The notes: generated by a model from the letters alone, not told the origin. 64,000 nucleotides of DNA from Agromyces bauzanensis (GCF_014645655.1 NZ_BMMD01000001.1:237680-301679); one strand, 5' to 3'; numbered from the stretch's first letter, positions 42,725 to 53,040 are shown. Numbers and translations: made by a program.

Positions 42725-44419
42725 ATGTCGGAGTTCGATCCCAAGCCCCGTAGTCGCGTCGTCACCGATGGCATCGAAGCCACCACGAGCCGGGGGATGC
42801 TCCGCGCCGTCGGCATGGGCGACGCCGACTGGGACAAGCCGCAGATCGGCATCGCGAGCTCCTGGAACGAGATCACGCCCTGCAACCTCTCGCTCGCACG
42901 CCTGGCGCAGGCTGCCAAGGAGGGGGTGCATGGCGGTGGCGGCTACCCGCTGCAGTTCGGCACCGTCTCGGTTTCCGACGGCATCTCGATGGGCCACGAG
43001 GGCATGCACTTCTCGCTCGTGTCGCGCGAGGTCATCGCCGACTCGGTCGAGGTCGTGATGCAGGCCGAGCGCCTCGACGGCTCGGTGCTGCTGGCGGGCT
43101 GCGACAAGTCGATCCCGGGCATGCTCATGGCCGCCGCCCGACTCGACCTCGCCTCCGTGTTCCTCTACGCCGGCTCCATCGCGCCCGGCTGGGTGCGCCT
43201 GTCCGACGGCACGGAGAAGGACATCACGATCATCGACTCGTTCGAGGCGGTCGGCGCGGTCAGGGCCGGCAAGATGAGCGAGGAGGACGCCCACCGCATC
43301 GAGTGCGCGTTCGCGCCAGGCGAGGGTGCGTGCGGCGGCATGTACACCGCGAACACGATGGCATCGGTCGCCGAGGCCCTCGGGCTGTCGCTGCCCGGGT
43401 CGGCGTCGCCGGCCGCGGCCGACCGCCGCCGCGACCACTACGCCCACCGCTCCGGGGAGGCCGTCGTCAACCTGCTGGAGCAGGGCATCACGGCGCGGAA
43501 GATCCTCACCAAGAAGGCGTTCGAGAATGCGATCGCGGTCGGCATGGCGCTGGGTGGTTCGACCAACATCGTGCTGCACCTGCTCGCGATCGCGCGCGAG
43601 GCCGACGTCGAGCTCACGCTCGACGACTTCAACCGCATCGGCGCGAAGGTGCCGCACGTGGGCGACCTGAAGCCCTTCGGCAAGTACGTCATGAACGACG
43701 TCGACCGCCGCGGCGGCCTCCCCGTGCTCATGAAGGCGCTGCTCGACGCGGGGCTCGTGCACGGCGACGCGCTCACGGTCACCGGCAAGACGCTCGCCGA
43801 GAACCTCGCCGAGCTGGACATCCCGCCGCTGGACGGCGAAGTGCTGCGCACGCTCGACAACCCGATCCACGACACCGGCGGTCTCACGATCCTGCACGGC
43901 TCGCTGGCGCCCGACGGTGCGGTCGTGAAGACCGCGGGCTTCGACGCCGCGACGTTCGAAGGACCCGCCCGGGTCTTCGAGCGCGAGCGCGCCGCGATGG
44001 ACGCGCTGACCGCCGGCGACATCAAGCACGGCGACGTCGTGGTGATCCGCTACGAGGGCCCGAAGGGCGGCCCCGGCATGCGCGAGATGCTCGCCATCAC
44101 GGCGGCCATCAAGGGCGCGGGCCTCGGGAAAGATGTACTACTCTTGACGGACGGTCGATTCTCAGGCGGCACAACCGGGCTGTGCATCGGCCATCTGGCA
44201 CCCGAAGCGGTGGACGCAGGTCCCATCGCCTTCGTGCGCGATGGTGATCTGATACGGGTCGATATCGCAGCTCGTTCCATCGACCTACTGGTCGACGATG
44301 CCGAGCTGGCTGCCCGCCGTGAAGGCTGGGCTCCGCTTCCCCCGCGCTATACCCGTGGCGTCCTCGCGAAGTACTCGAAGCTCGTGCGCTCCGCCGCAGA
44401 AGGCGCCACGACGGGCTGA
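42725..44419 (+). CDS. ilvD: Dihydroxyacid dehydratase
   Basis: A 564-residue iron-sulfur dehydratase, third step of valine and isoleucine synthesis. The three cluster Cys are in ITPCNLS (Cys53), AGCDKSIPG (Cys126) and [12 protein letters not shown] (Cys203); the spacing fits the [2Fe-2S] or [4Fe-4S] IlvD family. [17 protein letters not shown] is the C-terminal substrate loop. From about 44127 to 44360 the codon use changes sharply toward A/T-ending codons while the protein stays conserved. The gene precedes ilvB by 44 bp and is probably the first gene of ilvD-ilvB-ilvN-ilvC. Confidence 0.97.
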   Translation: MSEFDPKPRSRVVTDGIEATTSRGMLRAVGMGDADWDKPQIGIASSWNEITPCNLSLARLAQAAKEGVHGGGGYPLQFGTVSVSDGISMGHEGMHFSLVSREVIADSVEVVMQAERLDGSVLLAGCDKSIPGMLMAAARLDLASVFLYAGSIAPGWVRLSDGTEKDITIIDSFEAVGAVRAGKMSEEDAHRIECAFAPGEGACGGMYTANTMASVAEALGLSLPGSASPAAADRRRDHYAHRSGEAVVNLLEQGITARKILTKKAFENAIAVGMALGGSTNIVLHLLAIAREADVELTLDDFNRIGAKVPHVGDLKPFGKYVMNDVDRRGGLPVLMKALLDAGLVHGDALTVTGKTLAENLAELDIPPLDGEVLRTLDNPIHDTGGLTILHGSLAPDGAVVKTAGFDAATFEGPARVFERERAAMDALTAGDIKHGDVVVIRYEGPKGGPGMREMLAITAAIKGAGLGKDVLLLTDGRFSGGTTGLCIGHLAPEAVDAGPIAFVRDGDLIRVDIAARSIDLLVDDAELAARREGWAPLPPRYTRGVLAKYSKLVRSAAEGATTG

Positions 44420-44463
44420 GTGCTGCGTCTCCCGCACACAACCGCCATCAGAACAGGAACCGA

Positions 44464-46266
44464 ATGACCACGGAATCGACCCCCGTGCCGTCGCCCGCCC
44501 CAGTGCCGCCTGGCGCACCCGTGGAGCTCACGGGTGCCGAGGCGGTCGTCCGCTCGCTCGAGATGCTCGGCATCACCGACGTCTTCGGGCTGCCCGGCGG
44601 CGCGATCCTCCCCGTCTACGACCCGCTGCTCGACAGCCGCAAGCTCCGCCACATCCTCGTGCGCCACGAACAGGGCGCCGGGCACGCGGCGGAGGGCTAC
44701 GCCTCGTCCTCCGGCAGGCTCGGCGTCGCGATCGCGACCTCCGGTCCGGGCGCCACGAACCTCGTCACCGCCATCGCAGACGCGCACATGGATTCCGTGC
44801 CGATCCTCGCGATCACCGGCCAGGTGTTCTCCAACCTCATGGGCACCGACGCGTTCCAGGAGGCCGACATCGTCGGCATCACGATGCCGATCACCAAGCA
44901 CTCGTTCCTCGTGAAGCGCGCCGAGGAGATCCCCGCGACGATCGCCGCGGCGTACCACATCGCCACCACCGGTCGCCCCGGCCCGGTGCTCGTCGACATC
45001 ACGAAGGACGCGCAGCAGGCGACGTTCCAGTTCCGCTGGCCGCCGAAGGTCGAGCTGCCCGGCTACCGGCCCATCACGAAGGCGCACGGCAAGCAGGTGG
45101 CCGCCGCGGCGCAGCTCCTGGCCGAGGCGAAGCGCCCCGTGCTCTACGTGGGCGGCGGCGTCATCCGGGCGCGCGCGTCCGAGGAACTCCTCGCCCTCGC
45201 CGAAGCGACCCGGGCGCCCGTCGTGACGACGCTCATGGCGCGCGGCGCGTTCCCCGACTCGCACGAGCAGCACCTGGGCATGCCCGGGATGCACGGCACG
45301 GTGCCCGCCGTGCTCGCCCTGCAGGAGGCCGACCTGCTCGTGGCCCTCGGCGCCCGCTTCGACGACCGCGTCACGGGCAGGTCGGCGCTCTTCGCGCCGA
45401 ACGCGAAGGTCGTGCATGTCGACATCGACCCTGCCGAGATCTCCAAGATCCGCACGGCCGACGTGCCCATCGTGGGCGACCTGAAGGACGTGCTCGTCGA
45501 CCTGCTCGCAGGGTATCGCGACGCCACGGCCGCCGGGAAACCCGATCTCGAGGAGTGGTGGGCGACGCTCGACGGGCTGCGCTCCGAGTTCCCGCTCGGC
45601 TTCACGAAGCCGTCCGACGGCTTGCTCGCGCCCCAGCACGTGATCCAGCGCATCGGCGAGCTCACGGGGCCCGAGGGCGTCTATGCCGCGGGCGTCGGCC
45701 AGCACCAGATGTGGGCGGCGCAGTTCATCAAGTACGAGCGACCCAACTCGTGGCTGAACTCCGGCGGTGCGGGCACCATGGGCTATGCGGTCCCCGCGGC
45801 GATGGGTGCCAAGGTCGCCGAGCCCGACCGCGTGGTCTGGGCGATCGACGGCGACGGCTGCTTCCAGATGACCAACCAGGAGCTCGCGACCTGCACGCTC
45901 AACGACATCCCCATCAAGGTCGCGATCATCAACAACTCCTCGCTCGGCATGGTGCGCCAGTGGCAGACCCTGTTCTACGACGGCCGCTACTCGAACACCG
46001 ACCTCAACACCGGCCACGACACCGCGCGCATCCCCGACTTCGTCGCGCTCGCCGAGGCGTACGGCGCGCTCGGCATCCGGGTCACGAAAGAGGAGGAGGT
46101 CGACGCGGCCATCACGCTCGCCCTCGAGACGAACGACCGGCCCGTCGTGATCGACTTCGTCGTCTCGGCCGACGCCATGGTCTGGCCGATGGTGCCGCAG
46201 GGCGTGTCGAACAGCTACATCCAGTACGCCCGCGATCACTCGCCGGCATTCAGCGAGGAGGACTGA
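44464..46266 (+). CDS. ilvB: Acetolactate synthase, catalytic subunit
   Basis: A 600-residue thiamine-diphosphate enzyme that condenses two pyruvates, or pyruvate and 2-oxobutyrate. The catalytic Glu lies in [17 protein letters not shown]-binding in the middle domain, and the ThDP motif is [15 protein letters not shown]. The first 22 residues are Pro/Ser-rich and outside the domain. ATG 44464 follows ACAGGAACCGA. It is followed by its regulatory subunit ilvN with 2 bp between stop and start. The subunits form a membrane-free complex sensitive to valine in related bacteria. Confidence 0.98.
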   Translation: MTTESTPVPSPAPVPPGAPVELTGAEAVVRSLEMLGITDVFGLPGGAILPVYDPLLDSRKLRHILVRHEQGAGHAAEGYASSSGRLGVAIATSGPGATNLVTAIADAHMDSVPILAITGQVFSNLMGTDAFQEADIVGITMPITKHSFLVKRAEEIPATIAAAYHIATTGRPGPVLVDITKDAQQATFQFRWPPKVELPGYRPITKAHGKQVAAAAQLLAEAKRPVLYVGGGVIRARASEELLALAEATRAPVVTTLMARGAFPDSHEQHLGMPGMHGTVPAVLALQEADLLVALGARFDDRVTGRSALFAPNAKVVHVDIDPAEISKIRTADVPIVGDLKDVLVDLLAGYRDATAAGKPDLEEWWATLDGLRSEFPLGFTKPSDGLLAPQHVIQRIGELTGPEGVYAAGVGQHQMWAAQFIKYERPNSWLNSGGAGTMGYAVPAAMGAKVAEPDRVVWAIDGDGCFQMTNQELATCTLNDIPIKVAIINNSSLGMVRQWQTLFYDGRYSNTDLNTGHDTARIPDFVALAEAYGALGIRVTKEEEVDAAITLALETNDRPVVIDFVVSADAMVWPMVPQGVSNSYIQYARDHSPAFSEED

Positions 46267-46268
46267 CG

Positions 46269-46778
46269 ATGTCGACACACGTGCTCTCCCTCCTCGTCGA
46301 GGACAAGCCGGGCCTGCTCACGCGGGTGGCCGGGCTCTTCGCCCGCCGTGGGTTCAACATCGAATCGCTCGCGGTGGGTCACACCGAGATCGCCGGGCTC
46401 TCTCGCATCACGGTGGTCGTCGACGTGGAGGACCTGCCGCTCGAACAGGTCACGAAGCAGCTCAACAAGCTCATCAACGTCATCAAGATCGTCGAGCTCG
46501 ACCCCGCGCAGTCGGTGCAGCGCGAGCACCTGCTCATCAAGGTGCGCGTCGACAACGCCACGCGCTCGCAGGTGCTCGAGGCGGTGAACCTCTTCCGCGC
46601 ACGCGTCGTCGACGTGTCGACCGATGCGCTCGTGATCGAGGTCACGGGCGACAGCGGCAAGACCAACGCCCTCCTGAAGGTGCTCGAGCCGTACGGCATC
46701 AAGGAGATCGCCCAGTCGGGCCTCCTCGCGATCGGCCGCGGCGGCAAGTCCATCACCGAGCGCGTCTTGAAGAGCTAG
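46269..46778 (+). CDS. ilvN: Acetolactate synthase, regulatory subunit
   Basis: A 169-residue protein with an N-terminal ACT domain (residues 3-75: VLSLLVEDKPGLLTRVAGLF and RRGFNIESLAVGHTE) that binds valine for feedback control, and a second ACT-like C-terminal half. It raises IlvB activity. A GAGGAGGACTGACG ribosome site precedes the ATG. The length is that of a full regulatory subunit. Confidence 0.97.
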   Translation: MSTHVLSLLVEDKPGLLTRVAGLFARRGFNIESLAVGHTEIAGLSRITVVVDVEDLPLEQVTKQLNKLINVIKIVELDPAQSVQREHLLIKVRVDNATRSQVLEAVNLFRARVVDVSTDALVIEVTGDSGKTNALLKVLEPYGIKEIAQSGLLAIGRGGKSITERVLKS

Positions 46779-46783
46779 ACAGC

Positions 46784-46817
46784 GCGGGTTGAGGCGCGCA
46801 GCGCGTCTCGAAGCCCG
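46784..46817. repeat. REP-like palindromic repeat, copy A (before ilvC)
   Basis: Imperfect palindrome between ilvN and ilvC. It shares the core CGCGTCTCGA and a Gly-Ala-Gly-type GAGGCGC arm with copy B after ilvC. Outer arms GGGTTGAGG and TCTCGAAGCCC pair with one bulge. It may act as an mRNA hairpin within the operon. Confidence 0.5.
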
Positions 46818-46843
46818 GAACCAACGACAACCAAGGAGAATGA

Positions 46844-47878
<1,035 letters not shown>

Positions 47879-47884
47879 GCCTCC

Positions 47885-47931
47885 GGTGATCGAGGAGCGC
47901 CGCGCGAAGCTCGACGCGTCTCGAGATCACG
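47885..47931. repeat. REP-like palindromic repeat, copy B (after ilvC)
   Basis: Imperfect palindrome with ends GGTGATCGAG and CTCGAGATCAC and the same CGCGTCTCGA core as copy A before ilvC. It lies right before the bidirectional terminator at 47933-47965. Confidence 0.5.
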
Positions 47932-47932
47932 A

Positions 47933-47965
47933 ACGGCCCGCCCCGGAGCACCCGGAGCGGGCCGT
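47933..47965. terminator. Bidirectional terminator between ilvC and the 1067-residue gene
   Basis: ACGGCCCGC (47933-47941) pairs perfectly with GCGGGCCGT (47957-47965), with a second CCGG pair in the loop. It lies between two convergent genes, ending 3 bp before the last codons of the minus-strand gene. Confidence 0.65.
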
Positions 47966-47968
47966 CGG

Positions 47969-50900
47969 TCATTCGCGCGGACGGATGCCGGGATTCGCGG
48001 CGCGCGCGGCAACATCCGCGGCGGTCGAGGCGGTCGTCGAGATCAGGTCGTCGGGATCGACGTACGCGTACCCGTCGGTGTTCTGGCGGATCGACATCTC
48101 CGTGTGCGTGCCGGAGCGGTCCGCGTACTGGCGGCTTGTGCTCTCGACCCACCACCACTGGCTGAGGAACCGGTAGGTGCGGACGTCGGCGGCTCGGACC
48201 TTCGCCCAGATGGCGCGGGTGCCGTATGGCGCATTCGTCGCGCGGGCGATCACCGACAGGAGTGGCGGGAAGTCCTCGCAGTCGATCTCCTTGAACGAGC
48301 CGCCGCGTCCGTAGACGTACATCTCGCGGTCGGTCCCGATGATGGCAGTGTCCTCGACCGAGCGCAACGACCCGGGCGCTGCTCCCGCGATCTCGACCCG
48401 CATGCGATCGGCCTGTGCGGCCTCGAGCTGCGACATGAGACGGTCCAGTTGCGGCGTGAGGATGGGCGACAGGAAGTACCGGTACCCGTGATCGTCGGTG
48501 CTCCAGAGCCGGACACCCCAGCCGTCGTCGAATCGCTTGAACGCGGCCCCACCGGGGAGGGCGGCGTTCAGTTCGTTCCACGCCTGCAGGTCGCGCACCG
48601 TGATCGCGAGGGACGCGACCATCCTGGTGAGCTCACCCGGGTCGACGCCACGCACTACGACCTTGTCGAACGAAGGCGTGCTCGCGGGCGGCGTCTCGCT
48701 CCGCAATGCCGCGCGGATCGCATCCTGGGACATCGCATTCGAGACGATGCCGAACCGCCCGCTGAACCCCCCGCGCTCGACGAGGGCGAGATCGGGAAGC
48801 ACGCCGTGACGCATCCACCAGTTCGCCGTCGCGACCCCCTCGCGGCTGTGGCGGATCTCCTCGATGTCGGCGGCCTCCGCGCCCGCCTTCACCGATTCTG
48901 CGACCTCGAGCCCGATGCGGACGATTTCGATGGCCGCGAGGACTCCGGCGCCGACCCGCGTGGAGGCGGGCGTCAGGATGCGGCCGCCCGGGCCGTAGAC
49001 CCGCCTGCCGCTCATCGCCGACTCGGCGAGCTGGTTCAGCTGCATCTGGCGGGCCACCGATTCGCCGAGCGTGGCGCGGAACTCGGTGCTCACCCTTCGG
49101 AAGACCACGCGGCGGGAGAGTTGCTCCGACAGGTTCTGAATGCGGTCGGCCGTCCAGCTCTGCCGCGTCACGTCCCACGCGCTGCGCACGTGCTCGGCGA
49201 AGACCGCGGTGCCGAGCACACCGCGAGCCGCGCGGAGCAGGTCGAGCTGTTCCGCGCGCAGGCGGTGGACGTCCTGGAACCGCTCGGCGTCGAGTGCCGC
49301 AACCATCTGCACGACGTTCAGGAACACCCGAGAATAGGCCGCCATGCTGCGCACGTGGACGTCGAGGTCGCCACGTGCGGTCGTGGGGTCCGCCGCGGCG
49401 GCCGAGGTGCCGAGGGTCGCGAGGTCGCGGGTCACCCCCGTCGCGTCGCGGCTCCCGCGCATGCCGCCCGATCCCGAGGCGGCCGCGCGCATGGTGTCCC
49501 AGGCGGTGTCGGCGACGGCGCGGAGGCCCATCTCCCGGGCGATGAGATCCTTGTGCGTGCGGTTCACCGAAGCGAGGAGCGCCGCCGGCGCCTGGGTGGC
49601 GGCGAGGCTCTCGGCCATCGTGCCCGCCTCCGCGCGAAGCGCCGCGAGTTCGGCGAGGCGCCCGTACGCCTGTCGCAGCACGTTCTCGTTCGACCTGGCG
49701 ATCTCGAGCACCTGCCGGACGCCGCTCGCATCGATCGTGACCGTCTGCAAGCGCGAGCCACGGGCCCTGACGACCTCCGCCGATCCGGCACGGCTCGGGT
49801 CGGTGGTCACACGCTCGGCCTCGACGCCCGCAGCGTCGAGGAACTGGATGGACGATGAGGGCAGGGCCGCGAACGACGTGCTCGTCTGCGTCAGGATGCG
49901 CGTGTCACCCCGCCCGGATTCGAACGCGAGCTGCAGCATGCGCAGCATGCCGCTCGCGTCGGGGCCCGTCTGCTCGCCGCCGTGGTGCGGAAGCTCGACG
50001 AATCGCAGGTTGCGCGCATCGGCACCGAGGAGGCGCCGGAATGCGACTTCACCGACGGCGCTCACGATCTCGTCGAACTGCCGGCCGGCCGCGTCGCCCG
50101 TGTAGATCGATCGTTCGCCGGTCACGAGGTCGGTCACCACGGTGACCGGACTCGTGCGGTTGCGGTTGTACGTCGTGCCGCCCGACGCCCTGGCGGCGGC
50201 GTGCGGGGCGACCGAGCGGAACTCGGTGAGCTCCAGGCTGTCGAGGATCGTCCGACTGATGTGCACCCCGCCGGAAGCCGCGCCCCCGCGGGTGACGTCG
50301 ACGGTGATCAGGCGCTGTGTGGCCTGCACGGTCAGGTTCGCCCGGCTGAAGTTCCCGGCCGCCCGCAGCTGTTCGGCTGCGATGCGGACCGCCGTCTGGG
50401 AGAAGCCGGCGGTGGCGAGCAGCGGTCGCACGGCGTTGAAGTGGTCGGTATCGGGGTGGGAGATGCGGATCTCGGTCGGTGCGGCGGCAGGTCCGCCCGG
50501 GCCGGCGACGAGTCCGACGGCCGCCACGAGCCGAGCCACGCCGGGAGCGGTGGGCGAGAATGACGTGCCCGAGCCCGCGTCGAGCATGACGCTGCGCCCG
50601 CCGATCGACGAGAGCAGCACCGACCGGCCCTTCCCCACCTTGAAGATGTAGGCCTCGACTCCTCCGAGGAGAGGCGCCGGTGCGACGACCTCGAGCGCCG
50701 CGACTCGAACGAGGTCGAGTCGTGCACCGGAGGAGACCGAGAGCAGCAGGTCAGGTCGCGCGACGATCGAGAACCCCGACGGGAAGTCGGTCGCGAGCCG
50801 GGCCTCGTCGGATGCGTCGAGCAGCACCTCGTGGCGCGCGAGCTCAGCCTGATCGGGCGTATCGAGCGCAGCGCCGCCGCCCGCGCCGGGAGCCGGACCG

Positions 50901-51172
50901 GCACCCCCGCCGGATCCGGCGGGAGTGCCGGCACCCGGATGCGGGTCGCGTTGCATCGCGACGGAGGCCGCGGTGGCCGTGTTGCCGGCGGTTCGCTGCG
51001 CGGTCGCCAGCCCGGCCGCCGTCCACGCCGCTCCGGGCTTCCATGGGCGCGCGGGGTCGGTACGGGGTGCGCCGCGAACGGTGTCGAGGCGGGAAGCCGT
51101 GGCGGCGGCCGGGCGCGGACGCGCCTGCAGTGCAGCGCGCTCGCGGTCTCCGGGATCGGCCGTCGTCCCCAC
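47969..51172 (-). CDS. Giant protein with AGNxA-type N-terminus and ComEC-like metallo-beta-lactamase domain (candidate contractile-injection or polymorphic effector)
   Basis: A 1067-residue protein without signal peptide. Residues 58-75 read AQRTAGNTATAASVAMQR, like the L-Q-R-x-A-G-N-x-A motif before the cargo in eCIS-associated (DUF4157-type) proteins. A Gly/Ala/Pro linker (76-105) follows. Residues 150-430 are a metallo-beta-lactamase fold of ComEC type: LDAGSG (198-203), SHPDTDH (238-244), YTGDAAG (357-363) and LPHHGGE (394-400). Residues 430-830 are mainly helical, and 840-1067 form a mixed domain ending with FLSQWWWVESTSRQYADRSG. The metal ligands look complete, so a nuclease or phosphodiesterase activity is likely. 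GTG start; -10 at 51179-51184. Injection-system link is by motif only. Confidence 0.7.
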   Translation of the reverse strand: MGTTADPGDRERAALQARPRPAAATASRLDTVRGAPRTDPARPWKPGAAWTAAGLATAQRTAGNTATAASVAMQRDPHPGAGTPAGSGGGAGPAPGAGGGAALDTPDQAELARHEVLLDASDEARLATDFPSGFSIVARPDLLLSVSSGARLDLVRVAALEVVAPAPLLGGVEAYIFKVGKGRSVLLSSIGGRSVMLDAGSGTSFSPTAPGVARLVAAVGLVAGPGGPAAAPTEIRISHPDTDHFNAVRPLLATAGFSQTAVRIAAEQLRAAGNFSRANLTVQATQRLITVDVTRGGAASGGVHISRTILDSLELTEFRSVAPHAAARASGGTTYNRNRTSPVTVVTDLVTGERSIYTGDAAGRQFDEIVSAVGEVAFRRLLGADARNLRFVELPHHGGEQTGPDASGMLRMLQLAFESGRGDTRILTQTSTSFAALPSSSIQFLDAAGVEAERVTTDPSRAGSAEVVRARGSRLQTVTIDASGVRQVLEIARSNENVLRQAYGRLAELAALRAEAGTMAESLAATQAPAALLASVNRTHKDLIAREMGLRAVADTAWDTMRAAASGSGGMRGSRDATGVTRDLATLGTSAAAADPTTARGDLDVHVRSMAAYSRVFLNVVQMVAALDAERFQDVHRLRAEQLDLLRAARGVLGTAVFAEHVRSAWDVTRQSWTADRIQNLSEQLSRRVVFRRVSTEFRATLGESVARQMQLNQLAESAMSGRRVYGPGGRILTPASTRVGAGVLAAIEIVRIGLEVAESVKAGAEAADIEEIRHSREGVATANWWMRHGVLPDLALVERGGFSGRFGIVSNAMSQDAIRAALRSETPPASTPSFDKVVVRGVDPGELTRMVASLAITVRDLQAWNELNAALPGGAAFKRFDDGWGVRLWSTDDHGYRYFLSPILTPQLDRLMSQLEAAQADRMRVEIAGAAPGSLRSVEDTAIIGTDREMYVYGRGGSFKEIDCEDFPPLLSVIARATNAPYGTRAIWAKVRAADVRTYRFLSQWWWVESTSRQYADRSGTHTEMSIRQNTDGYAYVDPDDLISTTASTAADVAARAANPGIRPRE

Positions 51173-51178
51173 CGTCCC

Positions 51179-51184
51179 ACACTA
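51179..51184 (-). promoter_or_regulatory. -10 element (TAGTGT) for the 1067-residue gene
   Basis: On the minus strand TAGTGT ends 6 nt before the GTG at 51172, so the mRNA should be leaderless. The -35 position would fall near 51202-51207, just in front of the tandem repeats. Confidence 0.5.
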
Positions 51185-51218
51185 GATCGCGGCTCGCGAC
51201 ACGCCGCTTTTCGGGACG

Positions 51219-51273
51219 AATGGGCAGGCGACCCTACCCAAATGGGCAGGCGACCCTACCCGAATGGGCAGGC
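51219..51273. repeat. 22-bp tandem repeat (2.5 units) upstream of the 1067-residue gene
   Basis: Units start at 51219, 51241 and 51263 with an exact 22-bp period; the first two match over 21 bases and the third for its first 11. Each unit is itself a near-palindrome, GGGCAGG-CGAC-CCTACCC. Placed right upstream of the predicted -35, they look like an array of regulator-binding sites. Confidence 0.8.
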
Positions 51274-51344
51274 ACGCCTGGCCGAGGAACACCTCGATGA
51301 CGGGATGGGCGTGCCGGGTGATGCCGGCGGGTACCCTTTCGAGG

Positions 51345-52083
51345 GTGGTCGCCCCGAACCTTCCCGTCGAGATCGCTGTGCAGGACGTTGCCGGTGTCCG
51401 CATCGCCCTCGAGGCCGGCGCCGCCCGCGTCGAGCTGTGTCAGGCACTCGCGCTCGGCGGGCTCACGCCGTCCGCCGGGCCCATCTAGGCGGCGGTGGGG
51501 CTCGCGCGCGGCATCCGCGGCCGCCTCAGTGCACGTGCTCGTCCGTCCCCGTGGCGGTGGCTTCGTGTATGACGTCGACGAGGCCGGACAGATCCTGCGG
51601 GACATCCGCGTTGCGCGTTCGCTCGGCGCCGATGGTGTGGTGGTGGGCGCGCTGACGGATGCCGGTGCGCTCGACCTCGCGACGGTCGACGCGTTCCTGG
51701 GCGCCGCCGACGGACTCGACGTCGGTGCACCGCGCGGTCGATGCATCCGCCGATCCCATCGCCGGCGTCGTGGCCCTCGTGGACACGGGGGTGCGCCGTG
51801 TGCTCACCTCCGGCGCCGCGGACTGCAGGGGCGACCTCGACGCGCTGCGCGCCATGGCAGCCGTCGCCCGCCGCCGGATCGAGGTCATGGCCGGCGGGGG
51901 AGTGACGGTCGAGGACATCGGCGTGCTTCGCGAGGCCGGCGTCGACGCGGTGCATCTCTCGGCGCGAGGACGATGGCGGCGCGGGGGCCCAGCGGACCGG
52001 GCGGCGGCGAATCCGGCTTCGACACGACCGATGCGGCGCTCGTGCGTGCGGTCGTCGAGGCGGCCCGGGCGGTGCCGCGATGA
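51345..52083 (+). pseudogene. cutC: Decayed copper homeostasis gene cutC
   Basis: The start GTG 51345 opens a good CutC N-terminus (NLPVEIAVQDVAGVRIALEA, GAARVELCQALALGGLTPS) that hits a TAG at 51486 where CutC proteins have Glu. Further CutC sequence continues in other frames: VHVLVRPRGGGFVYDVDEAG (about 51530), ADPIAGVVALVDTGVRRVLTS and MAGGGVTVEDIGVLREAG (51750-51960), then DTTDAALVRAVVEAARAVP to the stop at 52083. At least three frameshifts and one nonsense change are needed to explain it, so no functional TIM barrel can be made. Confidence 0.88.
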
Positions 52084-52101
52084 ACGTACCCGTCTCCTCG
52101 C

Positions 52102-52107
52102 TAGGCT
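52102..52107 (+). promoter_or_regulatory. -10 element (TAGGCT) of the two-gene membrane operon
   Basis: TAGGCT ends 6 nt before the ATG at 52114. It lies just downstream of the dead cutC. Confidence 0.55.
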
Positions 52108-52113
52108 GGTGAC

Positions 52114-52575
52114 ATGGCCCGCGACTCCGACGATGACGCGCTGCGCTGGGAGGGCGACGACGACCCGACGCTCGCGCCCGGCTGGAAGACCGTGGGCAGC
52201 CCGGTGCCGCTCGAGGGCGCGCCCGCGGAAGGGGACGGCGCGCCCGCGGAGGGGACCGCACCAGAATCCGAAGCGCCGACGGATGCCGCCACCCAGCCGG
52301 GCTCGGCCGAGCTCGTCATGCTCGGGGTGCTCGGTGGGGTCTACCTGCTGTATTCGATCGGCTGGCTGATCACGGCGTCCCGACCCGCACCTGTGCTCGC
52401 CGACCCCGTGGCGGAGTTCATGTACGGGTTCGGCAGGTGGTTCGCGGTATCCGCACCGGCGCTGTGGTTCGGCGCCGTGCTGTGGCTCGCCGCCGGGCAC
52501 CGGCGGGCCCGCCTGCTCTGGCTCCTCGCGGGGGCCTTCGTCCTCGTGCCCGTCCCGTTCCTGCTGCGAGGTTGA
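52114..52575 (+). CDS. Hypothetical membrane protein
   Basis: A 153-residue protein with an acidic N-terminal half and a short repeat, GAPAEGDGAPAEG, then three hydrophobic helices (ELVMLGVLGGVYLLYSIGW, FGRWFAVSAPALWFGAVLWLA and LLWLLAGAFVLVPVPFLL). It is followed 1 bp later by another membrane protein, so the two probably form a complex. Function is not recognised. Confidence 0.75.
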   Translation: MARDSDDDALRWEGDDDPTLAPGWKTVGSPVPLEGAPAEGDGAPAEGTAPESEAPTDAATQPGSAELVMLGVLGGVYLLYSIGWLITASRPAPVLADPVAEFMYGFGRWFAVSAPALWFGAVLWLAAGHRRARLLWLLAGAFVLVPVPFLLRG

Positions 52576-52576
52576 G

Positions 52577-52975
52577 ATGACCGAGGCATCCGTTCCCGCC
52601 GGCGACGCCGGCACCGGTGCGGCCGGGGCATCCGCTGCCGCGCCGCGCCCGGCCACACCCCTGTGGCTGGCCGTCACGATCGCGGCCGTCTTCGGCGTGC
52701 TGTACGCCTACGACGTGTGGGAGGCGGTGCGCGATCTCGTGGGCGTGTCGCTCATGGTCGGCGACCTGGGCGTCTCGCTCGCGGGTATCGGCATCGCCCT
52801 GCTCATCGCGGCCCTCCTCGTGCCGATCGTCGTCTACGCGCTCGCCTTCTGGCTGGGGTACCGCCGCGGTCCGCTCGCGCAGGTCGTGCTCTTCCTCGCC
52901 GGGTACGCCGTCGTGCAGGTGCTCACGCTCGACCTCGCGGCGTTCTTCGAGCTTGGCGGCATCGACTTCTCGTGA
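52577..52975 (+). CDS. Hypothetical membrane protein
   Basis: A 132-residue protein: a short Ala/Gly/Pro-rich start, then three or four helices (PLWLAVTIAAVFGVLYAYDVW, GVSLAGIGIALLIAALLVPIVVY, VVLFLAGYAVVQVLTL). Its ATG overlaps the end of the previous gene's leader by design (stop TGA at 52573, ATG at 52577). No family recognised; partner of the previous gene by context. Confidence 0.72.
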   Translation: MTEASVPAGDAGTGAAGASAAAPRPATPLWLAVTIAAVFGVLYAYDVWEAVRDLVGVSLMVGDLGVSLAGIGIALLIAALLVPIVVYALAFWLGYRRGPLAQVVLFLAGYAVVQVLTLDLAAFFELGGIDFS

Positions 52976-53034
52976 CGCCCACCCGGGCGCGAGCCCCCGG
53001 CGTCATAGAAACGGAGCCGGCACACGGCCTCCAG

Positions 53035-53040
53035 TAGAGT
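53035..53040 (+). promoter_or_regulatory. -10 element (TAGAGT) of serA
   Basis: TAGAGT lies 86 nt before the serA GTG at 53127. The transcript would have a leader of about 80 nt with GAAGGAACC as the ribosome site. Confidence 0.45.

Noticed and set aside
44420..44463. Leader-peptide attenuator before ilvB
   Set aside because: The 44-bp gap has no small frame rich in branched-chain codons and no mutually exclusive hairpins.
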